Source: Zygnema cylindricum
Lineage: Eukaryota; Streptophyta; Zygnematophyceae; Zygnematales; Zygnemataceae
DNA length: 64,000 nt
Assembly: GCA_037447655.1 (NCBI GenBank)
Contig: JBBHKE010002536.1
Location: 1 to 64,000 of the forward strand
Direction: 5' to 3'
The notes beneath the pieces were generated by a model. That model worked only from the letters and a program-made list of their open reading frames with translations, was not told where the DNA came from and ran no database searches. A program made the translations under genes and the position numbers. This document shows, piece by piece, positions 33,575 to 45,900 of this stretch. Position 1 is the first letter of the stretch, and each line of letters opens with the position of its first letter.

Positions 33575-33993
33575 GCTGTGCGACCGCCCGCAATACAGAC
33601 CGTTGTGCCGCTGGCGTAAGTTAACGCCGTCGTGTGTCGTTGTGCAGACCGCCGTACGGATGGCGTAATATAACGTTGCCGTGCGTCGTTGTGCAGACCG
33701 CCGTAAGGATGGCGTAATTTAACGTTGTCGTGCGTCGCTGTGCAGCGTAATGTAACATTGCAGTGCGTCGCTGGGCAGACCGCCGTACGGATGGCGTAAT
33801 TTAACGTTGCCGTGCGTCGCTGTGCAGACCGCCGTACGGATGGCGCAATGTAACATTGCCGTGTGTCGCAGTTTAGACCGCCGTACGGATGGCGTAATGT
33901 ATCATTGCCAACCGTCGCTGTCCAGACCGCGTATGGTTGGCATAATGCAATGTTTCCAACCGTTGGAGACCGCCGTATAGCTGGCACAATGCA
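33575..33993. repeat. GC-rich minisatellite, part 1
   Basis: About seven units of ~40-60 bp with the core CCGTGCGTCGCTGTGCAGAC followed by CGCCGTACGGATGGCGTAAT and TTAACGTTG. The minus frame of 196 codons is an artefact of repeat period. It continues at 34514-34650 after a MITE insertion. Confidence 0.85.
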
Positions 33994-34513
33994 CACCGCG
34001 AATCGTTATTAGAGTTCCTGAAATTTTGATTTTTTTTCTTAAATAGGATACATGATTTTAATTTTTCCTTTACTTTTATTAAGGTACCGTACAAAATAGC
34101 GTAAAGAATGAAAGTACAATAATATCTAAATAGCGTGGTGTACGGTCGATCTCTGACCGTACATAAATGTACCTTTTCAAGTGAAAATTTTACTAAAAAT
34201 GAATTAAATCAGACGCGCACGCGTAGGAACGTGCGCTAAAAAAATGGGATTATTGTGACACGTAAATTAGTCTGACATGTATGGATATTTAAATTTCACG
34301 ACGGCGTACGATTTCTAATATTTTGTACGAATACATATGTTAATGTATACAATTGTACGGAGAATATTTCATTTTTGCTGTTCCCAAATTAGCATTAAGC
34401 CGAAATTACAAAACACATTTAAAAAAAAAAAAAACAAATTCTTAATTAGCATCAATTACGGTAAATTACCTTCAGCACTATTTAAACTTTGACACTAATA
34501 ACGATTCGCTGTG
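33994..34513. mobile_element. TA-family MITE inserted in the minisatellite, 520 bp
   Basis: Starts CACCGCGAATCGTTATTAG and ends AATAACGATTCGCTGTG followed by TA. Repeat units of the minisatellite lie directly on both sides, so the insertion post-dates the array. Confidence 0.75.
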
Positions 34514-34650
34514 TAACGTTGCCGTGCGTCAGCGGTACAGACCGCCGTACCGCTGGCACAACGTGACGTTGCCGTGCGTCAGAGGTACAGACTGCCGTAC
34601 CGCTGGCACAACGTGACGTTACCGTGCGTCAGCAGTACGGGCATGATAAA
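34514..34650. repeat. GC-rich minisatellite, part 2
   Basis: Three units of ~52 bp (CGTTGCCGTGCGTCAG then CGGTACAGACCGCCGTACCG and CTGGCACAACGTGA). They are related to the units at 33575-33993, but a distinct sub-type with GCTGGCACAA in place of ATGGCGTAAT. Confidence 0.8.
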
Positions 34651-34859
34651 CTGGACAGGGTACATGCCCGTGTAACGGGCGTTGATTTACTAGTTTAAAA
34701 AAATTGTTACTCGACGAATAGGAACACATCGCGCGCTTCTCAACGCATCGTAAATTTTCGCACTAAAGCCAGTACATGCTTTAATCGTCCCTGCTCGTCA
34801 CGATTATGTATGTTTAAAATTATAGCGCGATCATAGGAAGGCTTCGATGTCATTCAGTC

Positions 34860-34933
34860 TGTCCTCCCCCAGGCTCGAACTGGGGACCTCTAGTGTGTGA
34901 GACTAGCGTGATAACCAACTACACCAAGAGGAC
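34860..34933 (-). tRNA. tRNA-Val (anticodon CAC)
   Basis: A 74-nt cloverleaf on the minus strand. The acceptor stem GTCCTCT pairs with GGAGGAC (one G-T pair) before the discriminator A. The D-arm TGGTGTAGTTGGTTATCA follows, then the anticodon arm CTAGT-CTCACAC-ACTAG with anticodon CAC, the variable AGAGG and the T-arm CCCAG-TTCGAGC-CTGGG. There is no intron. The sequence closely follows the usual plant tRNA-Val pattern. Internal A and B boxes appear intact, so it is probably a functional gene. Confidence 0.9.
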
Positions 34934-35167
34934 GATGATTAGCGAGCATCTACAATTTTAATTATTACGTGTTATTTATTTAACAATATATTTACATTTT
35001 TCGAAAACAGATGAAAGACCCCCTTTTTCAGCTTTTCCTTTCGCCGGTGCAATCGTCATCTCCTGTGATTTTTAAAACGCCAAGATTGCCTGTCGTCTCC
35101 CCAAGGCCCGGGGCTTTGAGCTTTACATATCATATCCTGTGACATAAAATGTAAGATCAATCGCACA

Positions 35168-35237
35168 TGTCCTCCCCCAGGCCCGAATTGGGGACCTCTA
35201 GTGTGTGAGACTAGAGTACCAACTACTCCAAGAGGAC
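35168..35237 (-). pseudogene. tRNA-Val-like pseudogene, tandem partner
   Basis: A direct, diverged copy of 34860-34933. The anticodon arm (CTCACAC loop) and acceptor stem are kept, but four bases of the D arm are lost and the T arm has substitutions (CCCAATTCGGGCC). It probably cannot fold properly. The two copies are 308 bp apart in the same orientation. Confidence 0.75.
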
Positions 35238-35363
35238 TTTAGTCATTTTCACAAAGGTTAATATATAATGAATGTAATTTTAAGCATCCCCTTTTTCTTA
35301 TAAAATTTCGCCACAATCGCAAATTTGACATTTTCATACACTAAAAATAGAAATAGTACAGTA

Positions 35364-35912
35364 CACCGTCAATCGCTATTAGAGTATATAACGCCAATTC
35401 GGTGCCCTTTTTCATCAAAAAAACCCGAAATACAATCCATAATTCTATTTTTTCCATTATTCTAATTAGGGTTTTTCTTTCAATTAGAGTTAATAATGAA
35501 AGTACACTGCGATGGAAATAGTGTGGCGTACGGACAGGATATTTTCGTACGTAATGGTACTTTTTGAATTACGAAGGCATAAAAAGACACTTAACATTAT
35601 TGCGCACACATGTGAATGTGCACTGGAAGAAAGAGATGCAAACTTGTCGACAAAAATCACGTTCTCGTATGTTCGTCCGCCGACCATGTGGACAGCGCGA
35701 CGGCGTTTGAATTGTCAGATTTTGTACGGATACACATATAACTGTAGACATTGAAAGGGCAGGTATTTATTATTCAGGACAACCCAAATTACAGTTAGGG
35801 ATTAATTAGTATGTATATTTTTTTCAAAAAAAAAAAATTCCCGATTAGTGTTAATAACACTAATTATTTTTTTCCGCTATTTATTCCTTTACTCTAATAG
35901 CGATTGACGGTG
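35364..35912. mobile_element. TA-flanked MITE (CACCGTCAATCG), 549 bp
   Basis: Starts CACCGTCAATCGCTATTAG and ends with its complement, TA on both sides. Nearly identical along its length to 900-1451 (shared ACACTTAACATTATTGCGCA, CAACCCAAATTACAGTTAGG). High similarity suggests recent mobility. Confidence 0.85.
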
Positions 35913-37675
35913 TAGCATAGGACGAGGAGGGACGAAAAAATACTCACAAATTTCGAAACGGGAATTACAGGATCAAATATAGCTGTTATCCTTCCCTTCA
36001 TAGAGTTACTTGCCGTACATTTTTTCGGATTCTTTTTGTAAACATTTTTTGTTGTAAATTTAAAACGAACGTAAAGCTTCCAAAACATACCAAAAATAAA
36101 AAGTACGAAACGCATACGAAACAAATCAATACATACTAGAAATACAAATACATGTAACAATGATGTTGGGAAGGAAGATGGTCCCATCTTCGACAAAAAC
36201 TCTTCATTACGAAAAAAAAATGTAATGTTATTCAACACAAAGTGAAAAACGACAAACAAGTACTTAAATAAGCATAACAAACAAATTACCACAAATGGTG
36301 CAAAGAAAATGACGAGAAAAGGAAAAGGATATTTTAAGAAGACAGAACTAAATGAGCAAAAAACACAAGTTGCCAATAAAAGAATATAAAGTTAACAAAA
36401 GAAAAAAAAAAGTGAAATAATCAACAACGAATCTAAAAAACCTTTTATAAAAAGGGTACACACAAGAAAATGGAAAGGAGATTACCATTTATGGCACAAG
36501 TCAGAAACTTATACCGATACAAATTTTTTGACATCTCGGAACTCTTACAAACCATTTTTTATTTTTTTTAGAGTACAACGAGTGAATGTAGAATTGACTA
36601 ATTCCAGTGAATAGCTTTACTAGCATAAAAAAAAGGGGAAAAAAACAGAAAAAACCCTAAAAACTCAAAGAAAGCACTTCCAAATCGTAATTTCTAAGTC
36701 ACAAAACCTCAAAAATATTCCCCTTCAAAATCCTCCTCTGTTGTAAGAGCAGATCTCAGAACAGAACGGAATTGAAGTAAACAGAACGGGCTAAATAGAA
36801 AAAAACAGGACTAGATAGAACGGAACAGAACTGGATAGAACGAAACAGAACTGTATACAACGGAAACAGAACTGAATCGAACAGAATAGAACCAAATAGA
36901 TAGAACAGAACTGAATAGAACGGGATGAACTCTAAGAACGGATCTAAGTATACTTATCCATGACGATAAAAAAATATGATGAAATCGTTTATCTTATTCT
37001 CCTCAAAAGGTTCAATTCGAATGTGAGGCCGACCAACAGAAAAATTGGTATAAAGAGAATGGAAGAGGTAAGCCAAAAAAAGAAAACCGTTTAAAGGAAC
37101 CTTTCAACACATCTTAATCCACTTGAACCAACCAGATATAATGCGTACATCATCCATAATAATACGTTTATAAACCAGTGATAAAACTTGATAAAACACG
37201 ATTTAACCGCCTATAAAACTTCACAAAACACTGGTAAAATGCTCGTAAAACCTCAATTCTAATTCCGGTCACCATTTTGAAAAAAAAACCTCATCTTTGA
37301 ATCACATTTTGGAAATTTCCAACAACTGAATCGCCCGGTAACCATCCAAAAACAATCTTCACTCCCAGGCGAACAGGAAGAAACACACACCTCCTCTCCC
37401 TCCCCCTCTCTCTTTTCTTGTCTCCTTTATCTCTTCCTCTACCTCTCTCTCTCTCGCTCTCTCTTTCTCTTCTCTTCCTCTCTCTCACTTTGTCCCATAG
37501 CTTTACTCCCTCCAGGGTTCAGACAAAAAAGACAAAGAAACCAGATTTGTCTTTTTTGAACAGGACAAACGATTTAAAAAAATTTGGATTGTAACACACA
37601 ATCTCTCTCACAAATGATCGAAACGATTGATAAAAACTTCTCTTAAAAACATTTTCCCAGTTAACCTCTCAACTC
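35913..37675. other. Gene-less region downstream of the helicase gene
   Basis: Only simple sequence was recognised: a short tandem repeat at 36760-36935 and a pyrimidine-rich block at 37390-37485. The 160-codon minus frame at 35894-36376 is low-complexity (Phe/Leu/Val) and unsupported. The 3' UTR of the helicase probably lies within a few hundred bases below 37676. Confidence 0.5.
36760..36935. repeat. AACAGAACTGAATAGAACGG short tandem repeat
   Basis: About nine imperfect ~18-22-base units of the form AGAACGGAACAGAACTGGAT. Confidence 0.8.
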
Positions 37676-40600
37676 TTACTGCACATTAAGTCCCGGGACT
37701 CCTCGTAAACCCATCATACCGACCGTTTTCCTCAGTAAATATGGGGGCTCCTCCAATCCAAGAGTTTCGCTATAAAAATTTGCGTGTTTTACGAGAGAGG
37801 GTTTATCCCACCCCAAGCCCTTAACACTGTTATAATATCCCAACCAAGATTGATAAGCTTTTTCTTTTGTATCGCGATCCACACTATTTAGTGCCATCGC
37901 TACCTGTAAAAAAAGAAGGGGAAAGGGAAAAGAAGTTACATCGTTACATTGTTTTTATAGTCGGTTTATTTTTTAGTTTTTTAGATCTAATGCTTTTTCC
38001 AATTTGGTTGTTCGACTTTCTTCTGAGACAAAACTAAAAAATCAGTTTAGTTGTTAAATTGAAGCACCCAGAAACAATTATTTTTAAGTGTATTTCACAA
38101 CTATTACAAATAACTCTCAAAACTAAAGAAGCCCTAAAAGACAAAAATAGTAAAATATAATTTGACATCCACATAGCCCTTCTCCTTCCATATAACCATA
38201 AAGAATTTCCTATTCACTAGCATAACTTCATCCTCACTAATACAATGACACACGTAGTGACCTCGTCTGGGACAAATGTCACACCTTTGACAACAATTGT
38301 TTATCCAAATTTGGCGGAGAACCCGAAGAAATCGGCAAATCGGAAAGTTGTCTTAGAAAAAACTGTTCCCAGGGAGAGAGTAAGAGGACTCCTCTCCCTT
38401 CTTTTCCGGCCCGTCCTGTTCTTCCTAAACGGTGGACATATTGGGCTTTGTCTGACGGAATACCCACCTGCGTTTCCATGTAAAACAGTTAAAATAGTTG
38501 AATTATTCACATTCTCATTTATATAATAAAACAGTGGAATCAAAGTGGAAACAAATAACCTCCAAAATAGAATCACCTAAAGGGCAAATGTCAAGGAAAG
38601 CAGTAAAAACACAAAACAAACAAAAATAGATGAGAAAATCACCTGTAAGACGAATGTCACATCGGGATAATCCACTCCTCGAGCCGAAACATCAGAAGTA
38701 AACATAATCACTTTTCCGGAAGAATTTCGAAATTGATCCGAAACTTTTGTTCGATAAGATTGTGATTTTCGAGAGTGTATTTCCAAAGCGTTGATTTTCA
38801 TAGCCCGGAAAAGTTCCGCCATTAATTGAGTTTGTCGGGCAGTCGTCGCAAAAACAAGTACCTACGTAAGAGAAAAAAAAAAAAAAACAGAAAACTCTTG
38901 TTTCATTGTTAACAATCCAGCCAAAATTTGTTTCATTGTTTACAATACAGCCAAAAATTCCAAAAGATTCACTCTTAAACAGAGGTTAGGTAGAGATAGA
39001 TGAAGGTAAATGAGGAAAACGGTAAGGAGGAAAATAGAGGTAAGTGAAGGTAAATAGAGATAAATAAAGGGAAATGAAAAAAAATGAAGGTAAATGAATG
39101 ATTTCCTACTCATCTATTTTTGAGAGTTCAGAAAAGTCTTGCCATTAATTGTGTTTACCAGGCAAAATCGTGTTTTAGGAAAAAAAAAATCCCTTTCAGT
39201 GCATGCTGTATTTTTATATTCCTCCCTTATTCTTCCCGTCCTTTCCCCCCCCCCTCCCACCTCCACCATTTTCTCTCTCTCTCCCCCCCCTCTCCCCCCC
39301 TTTCCTTTTCCCTAAACAAACTTGCAACTCTCTTCCATGTGTTTATAAAACGAGATTAAATTGTGGGAAATAAACTCATGTTAGTGCATACTGTATTTTA
39401 TTTTGCTCTCTCTTTCCTTCCTCCCCCCCCACACCCCTCTCCCCTCTCCCTCTCTCCCTTTCTCTCTCTCTCCCCTTCCCTCTCCCTCTCTCTCCATACC
39501 TTGTAATTCTCCTCCTCCTCCATATGTTTTTTGAGAAGACCATAAACTGTGGGAAGCTGATCTTCAAGATTCGCCACCAAACTCTCTTGTCGAACCTGAA
39601 ATTGAAGAAAAAAAACTAAGTAAACCTAGTAAAACAAATCTTACCTCTCTTGTCAGGCCTGAAATAAAAAAAATGAAAAAACAAAAAAAATAACAAACAA
39701 ATAAAACTAACAGAAACTGATAAATTTATTCATGAAATAAAATAAAAAAAAGGTATGAATATAATTTGTCGAACCTGCAAGTTCGTGGAAGTTTCCTTTC
39801 CCACTGTATCGATAAATTCGTGTTCTGCTTTTAAACAATCTTTGGCCATACTTTGTACCTGAAAAAAAAAAAAAATTAAGAAAATGGAAAAACAATAATA
39901 ATCAACAAAGGACAACAGAAAAGAGCAAAAAGGAGCAGGAAACGATAAAACAAACAAAAAGCGACGAAGCAAAAACAAGAAAAAGAAAAAGAAATTACCT
40001 CTTTGGGTAGCGTTGCAGAAAACAAAAGAGTTTGTCGTTTTTTCGGCAAAGCGGCTAAAATCCCATCGAGAGTTTTTCGAAAACCCATATCCAAAAGTTG
40101 ATCGCATTCGTCCATTACAAGGACTTGTAGTCCTCTCAACTGTTCTTTCATTCCCGGAGTGGTTTGAATGTGGTCTAACAACCTTCCTGGAGTTCCCACT
40201 AATACCTGCGAGGAAGAGGGAGAGAGAGAGGATTTTTCAGGTTTTTTGAACAAAAAAAACTTTGAGCAGGTCCATTCTCCTTGGTATTCCCACTAATACC
40301 TGCAAATTAAATATAAGGAAAAAAACCGGAAACGTAATGTTAATAACACTATTGAAGGGAGTGGACTACAATGCGGCACCCTCATCACAATCACCCTTTA
40401 ATATATTAGTATCATTAATACTAATTTTACTTTAACCAAAACCAATACCGATACAGATACCCTTTGCTACATTAGAATCATTAATACTAATTTTGCTTTA
40501 ACCAAAATCGATACCGATACCAATAGCGACACCTAGTGTTACGTAGCCATCGAGATCAAAGTTGGTATAGCGCAATAACAGTAAATCAAATTATCGACAA

Positions 40601-42913
40601 GTTAACCAGACAGACAAGTGTACAGAACCTAGTACAGACGTTAGAACGCAAAAAATCCTGACCAAACACTGGATTGGACATAATGCTGCGCACAAAATAC
40701 GAAAAATAAAATTTCAGGTATAAAGTCAAACATTTGCAACATGGACATTATTTCATACAGGAAATTGCGAATTCGTTACCACACAGTTGTGTACTGTGCT
40801 GAGAAAACTTTTCAGCCTCCACAGCTTGAGAAACCAAATGTACTAACAGTACGGAAACAAATACATGGATACTGACAATATCGCTATATCGATGTTAATA
40901 TATCGCGATAACACCTAGTGTCTCGATATATTGATTATCGAGAACCTTCAAAAAGGTACATATCGAATATCAACAAAATCTGTTCAATATGCAACATTAC
41001 TGACAATACTAAAACCAATACCAATACCAATATCAATACTGAGACCGGCACCAACACCGGCACGACACGGGGACGGACACCAATACCAATATTGACACCA
41101 CCAACACCAACACCGATAGGATAATTCCTTAAAACCAATAGTGATGGACAATAAGCTTCTTTGCAATATCGTGGAAAACAGGGATGTTGACAAAGATTTA
41201 CAGCTTTTTGGATATAAAAAAATACAAGAAACCAAGAAAGTACAAATCTTGGTCGGCATCCCGAGATTTGTACTTTCCAAAGTGGAAATTGTTTTCGCTT
41301 TAAGTTAATAATTCCTTCAAACTAAAAACGATAGGCAAGTGTAGTGAACACTAACCCATGTGAAATACCTATATTCACTTAGAAAATTAAATACTTTTCC
41401 ATTCTTTCCAAAACTTTAACACTACCGCCCAATGCTGCTAGGGCCAGTGAATCATTAGGGATAAAACTTTATTAGAAAAACTACACCAAAATATGCTTTG
41501 CAGCGTGACTCATTACGAGGCACTTCACTAAATAGTGTTATAAACATAATTTATGAAAATGGACAGCTTCAACCAACTTAAGAAGGGATATTTTATATTT
41601 TGAGGTAAAAAAAAAACACTCGAAGTGAAGGGATTAACTTTAATAGCAATGGGCGGGGTAGCAAATAGTTGACAACCATTATAGAACCACACTAGGGAGG
41701 GTGACGGTGACGGAGGAGTGTGTGGGAAAGGGGAGAGACTATGAAAGGAGAAAGAGAGGAAGAGAGGATTATGAAATTTCTTCGATCTACTATGAGAACA
41801 GGGTGCACCACTGGGTTGGGGGAGGTGGAGGAGAAAGAAGGAGAGGGAAGGAGAGAGAAGGCGGCAATGGAAGGGAGAGAAGGAGAGAGAGGGAGAGAGA
41901 ATGAGAGGGGAGCGAGAGGGGGAGGGAGAGGGACCTATATGACATGTCGACGTTTTGAGCCTGGCTGCCACACCGGGCATTCGGGAACTCCAAACACACG
42001 TTGGGCTTAAAAGGGAGAAAGAGAGCGGAAAAAAAGGGAGAGACGGAGAGAGAGCGGGAGAGAGAGAGGAAAAGATAAAGGGAGATGGGGAGAGAGGGAA
42101 AGGGAAAGTGAGACATAGGGAGAGGGACAAGGGGAGAGGGTAAGAGACATACCTGGCATGGTTGTTTTTTAAGCCTGGCTGCTTCTCCAGGCATTCTCGT
42201 CCCTCCAATCACAAGTTGAGCTCCATACGAGTCGTGGTGAGCGAGAAGTTGCTTACTCTCTTCAGAAACTTGCATTGCTAATTCTCGGGCCGGACAAATA
42301 ACAAGTACTCGAATGTTCCCTCCTGAAAGGAATACAAGAAAAAAGGGAAAAAAAGGGGTTTAATTTTTGTTTTAACGTATAGGTTTAATTTGTGAAAACA
42401 CTTGGAAATTCTATATATTATGGTTCAAAAATAAGTGAATTGACCGTTATCGGAGTACATCTTTTATTTTATTTCTTAAAACATTACCTAAATTTCCAAC
42501 CCTCTTATGCGCTTTTACATATACTGTCTCTGCCTTTATCAGAACCCACCGCTCCCCCCCTCACCTCCTCACCTCTCCTCTTCCCCCCCTCTCTCTCTCT
42601 CTCTCTCTCTTTCTCTTTCTCTCTCTTTCTCTCTCTCTCTCTCCCTTTTTTTTCCCTTCCCTTCTCTACGCCCACTCTCTACCCTGAAAATACCCTAGAA
42701 CCTGTCCCTCTTAGACACTCTTCAATACTTCGTCTCCCCTTTTAACATGGCAGATCTCTTCCTTCCCCACTCGGCCTTTCTCCCCACCTCATCTCTCCCG
42801 CTCTATACCCCCTCTCTCACCCCAAAAAACCCCAAAAAACCCTAAAATACTAAATGTATTTCCACCCCTTTTAGAGACTCTTCAGAACTTTGTCTCCAAC
42901 ATTACCCCCCCCC

Positions 42914-42951
<38 letters not shown>

Positions 42952-45900
42952 TCCTCCTCTCTCTCCCCTAAAAACCCCTAAGAAACCATAGAATATTACC
43001 TGTATTTCCACTCCTTTTAGGCACATTTCCAAATTCTGTTTCCGCCCTTCTCATGGCCTCCAAAGCAGGAAGCTGCCCGAATAAAAAAAAAAAAAAAAAA
43101 CAGAAAAAATGAAAAACAAAGGAAACAAAAAGAAAAAAAGAGAAGAAAAAAATAAGATTGGTGCCTGGGTTTTAAAAGCTGTTTTTATTTTAATTATCTT
43201 ATTTATTTATTATTTTTTTTCGTAAAAAAAAAAAAAACATAAGAAAATGAGTACATAATTTATAACTGAAATTCCTACTGCCTGTCAATCTTGTCCTTTT
43301 CTCCCTGAGAGAGAAAAAAGGAAACAGTGAGAGAGAGGGAGAGAGGAAGAGGGGAAAGAGGGAGAGCGGAGAGAGGGGGCAAAGGGGGGGGGGCGGGAGA
43401 GGGGGAGGGAGCGGGAGAGAGCGAGAGAGGCAGAGAGCGAGTGAGGGAGAGAGCGAGAGAGGGAGAGAGCGGGAGAGAGCGGGAGAGAGAGGGAGAGAGC
43501 GGGAGAGAGAGGGAGAGAGAGGGAGAGAGAGGAGAGGGAGAGAGCGAGAGCAAGAGGGGGAGGGGGAGGGGGAGGGGGAGGGGGAGGGGGAGAGGGGGAG
43601 AGGGAGAGGGAGAGGGGGAGGGGGAGGGAGAGGGGGAGGGGGAGGGAGAGGGAGAGGGAGATGATGAGGGAGATGGATTAAAGAACTTACGAGGAAAGCA
43701 ATTGTATTCCTTGCATGCAGAGAAGGAGAGGGAGAGGGAGGGGGGTAGGGAGAGAGGGCGGGAGGGATGGAGGGAGAGAGCAAGAGAGGGAAAGAGAACG
43801 AGAACGAGAGAAAAAAAGAGAGAAAAAGAGAAAGAGAGAGAAAATTCAGAGAACTCTTATAGAATTAATTTAAAAAAACTTACCAGGAAAGCAATAGTTT
43901 TGCCAGTTCCAGTCTTTGCCTTAGCGAGGACATCTTTGCCTGAAAAAGAAAAACAAAGGAAACATTTGAAGTACTAAAAAGAATTTAGTATTAGACATCC
44001 ATCTCCCTCCCTAAAAAACCCTAAAAACATAGGCGGAGAGCACCTCTCCTCCATTCATATATTTTTTTTTTGTTGTTCTTTTATTTTTTCTTTAAACATA
44101 CATTTCAAAAATAGAAGCCGTAGTGGCCGCCTGGACAATTGTGCAACAAAAACCCTAGAAACGCTACAAAACCCTTAAAACCCTAAAAAAAACATTACAA
44201 AAACAAGGAAAAAAAATAAAAAATCAAGGTAGACTTCTGAGCGAAGTGTTTGATCGAGAAAAAGAAATTTAGCTTCTAAAATGGAAGGCATGGTTGGCCG
44301 CCTGGACAACTGTGCAACCCTCTCCCTCCCTCCCTAAAAATTCAAAAAAAAACTCCTAGAAAAACCCTCTGAAAAAACAAAAAAAAAAAGAATTAAAACG
44401 TAGGCTTTTTTTTTAACATTACCTTCCAAAATAGAAGGCATGGTGGCTGCCTGGACGACCGTACAGAGCTCATATCCCAAATCCTCATGCAAAGCCTTTA
44501 TGGAGTATTGAGAGAGAGGGAAAGAATCAAACCTGTAGATACAAAAAAAAGGAAAAAAGAGAAAAAACATTTTTGAAAGATAATTAATACAGAAAATACA
44601 CAGTTTAATATGACAAATCCTCGTGTAAGGCTTCAATGGAGTATGGAGAGAGAGGAGAGAGAGGCAAAGAGTCAAATCTGAAATTTATAAATATATAATG
44701 AACATTTCAGAAAGCTATGGAAAATACTGTAATTAACAGAAAAAAATTAAAAAAGATATTATAAATCACAAAAAAAAAATGACGACATACAATGATTCAA
44801 CCTTTTCCTGTTAACTAATGAAAATATATCAAAATTCACAATAAACCAATGAAAACATTTTAAAAATTACAAATAACTACTACGAATATCTTGTAATTCA
44901 CAGAAAAATAGTGAAAATATATAATAGTTGACAAAATAGAAGTAAATTATCACTCAGAGGAAACTAATGAAGAAATATTATGATTAACAAAAGACTAATA
45001 AAATACATGATATAGTAAAAGACAACTAATAAAGAACATGATATATTTCATGAAACTGATTTCGTTACGATTCAAAATAATAATCCACAGAACTCAAACC
45101 CTGTAACACTGAAAAGCGCGCAAACCTAAAACCTCAAACTTTAAAAGCCTAAAACCTTTAATCCTTACCGGACATCTGTCATAAAGGACAAGTCAGGCCC
45201 ACTCCCTCCTCCCTTCTTTTTGCTCGCCCCATCCTTTCCTCCCTCCTCCTTAAACCCTAAACTTAAATTTTCCTCCATATCCGTCTCCCTGATATTCGAT
45301 TCCCTCAACATAGAACCGCCCTGACTTTCCTCTCGAACCCCCCTTACCCCTCTCCCTCCCCTTCCTGGAAAGCCGTTTCCACCATATTTCTCCTCTCTCC
45401 CTCTTTTCTTAACATTTGATCTCTCAGAAGCTACCTGAAACGATTGCCTGTCAGTTACAGTTTCCATGTCTTGTTCCGTTTCCGTTTGAGAAACCCTAAC
45501 CTTATTGTAAGTCATTGTACTAAACCGAGCCGTCGAGGGAAAAAATCTTGAAGATATCGCTCCGTCAGGTCTCTCAAACTTCACCAAATTCGTTTGATTA
45601 TGAAAACTTTTTTGATTATTCAAACTTGTTTGATTGTTGGAGTTTGTTTGATCACTAATTATCGGCCCGTCTTTTTCGTTCCAAAGATCGACCGCGTCTC
45701 TCCGTCGATTGAATCGATCGATAACACTTTCCGGAATCGGAGGAATCGGAACCTTCCGGAACTCGCCACCTGTCACTGTACTATACGTCCTCGCCGAACT
45801 ATTGCTAGTTAACGTACTATTGGTTGTAAAAGGATTGTTGTTTGTTGTCGTCTTTTTCAAATCCTCCCAAGGTTTTTCGACACCGTTTATAACTCTCGCT

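Noticed and set aside
41528-42275. Minus frames of 161-226 codons rich in Ser/Pro/Leu
   Set aside because: They are read-through of helicase exon 5 into CT-rich intron and its degenerate copy, not a separate gene.
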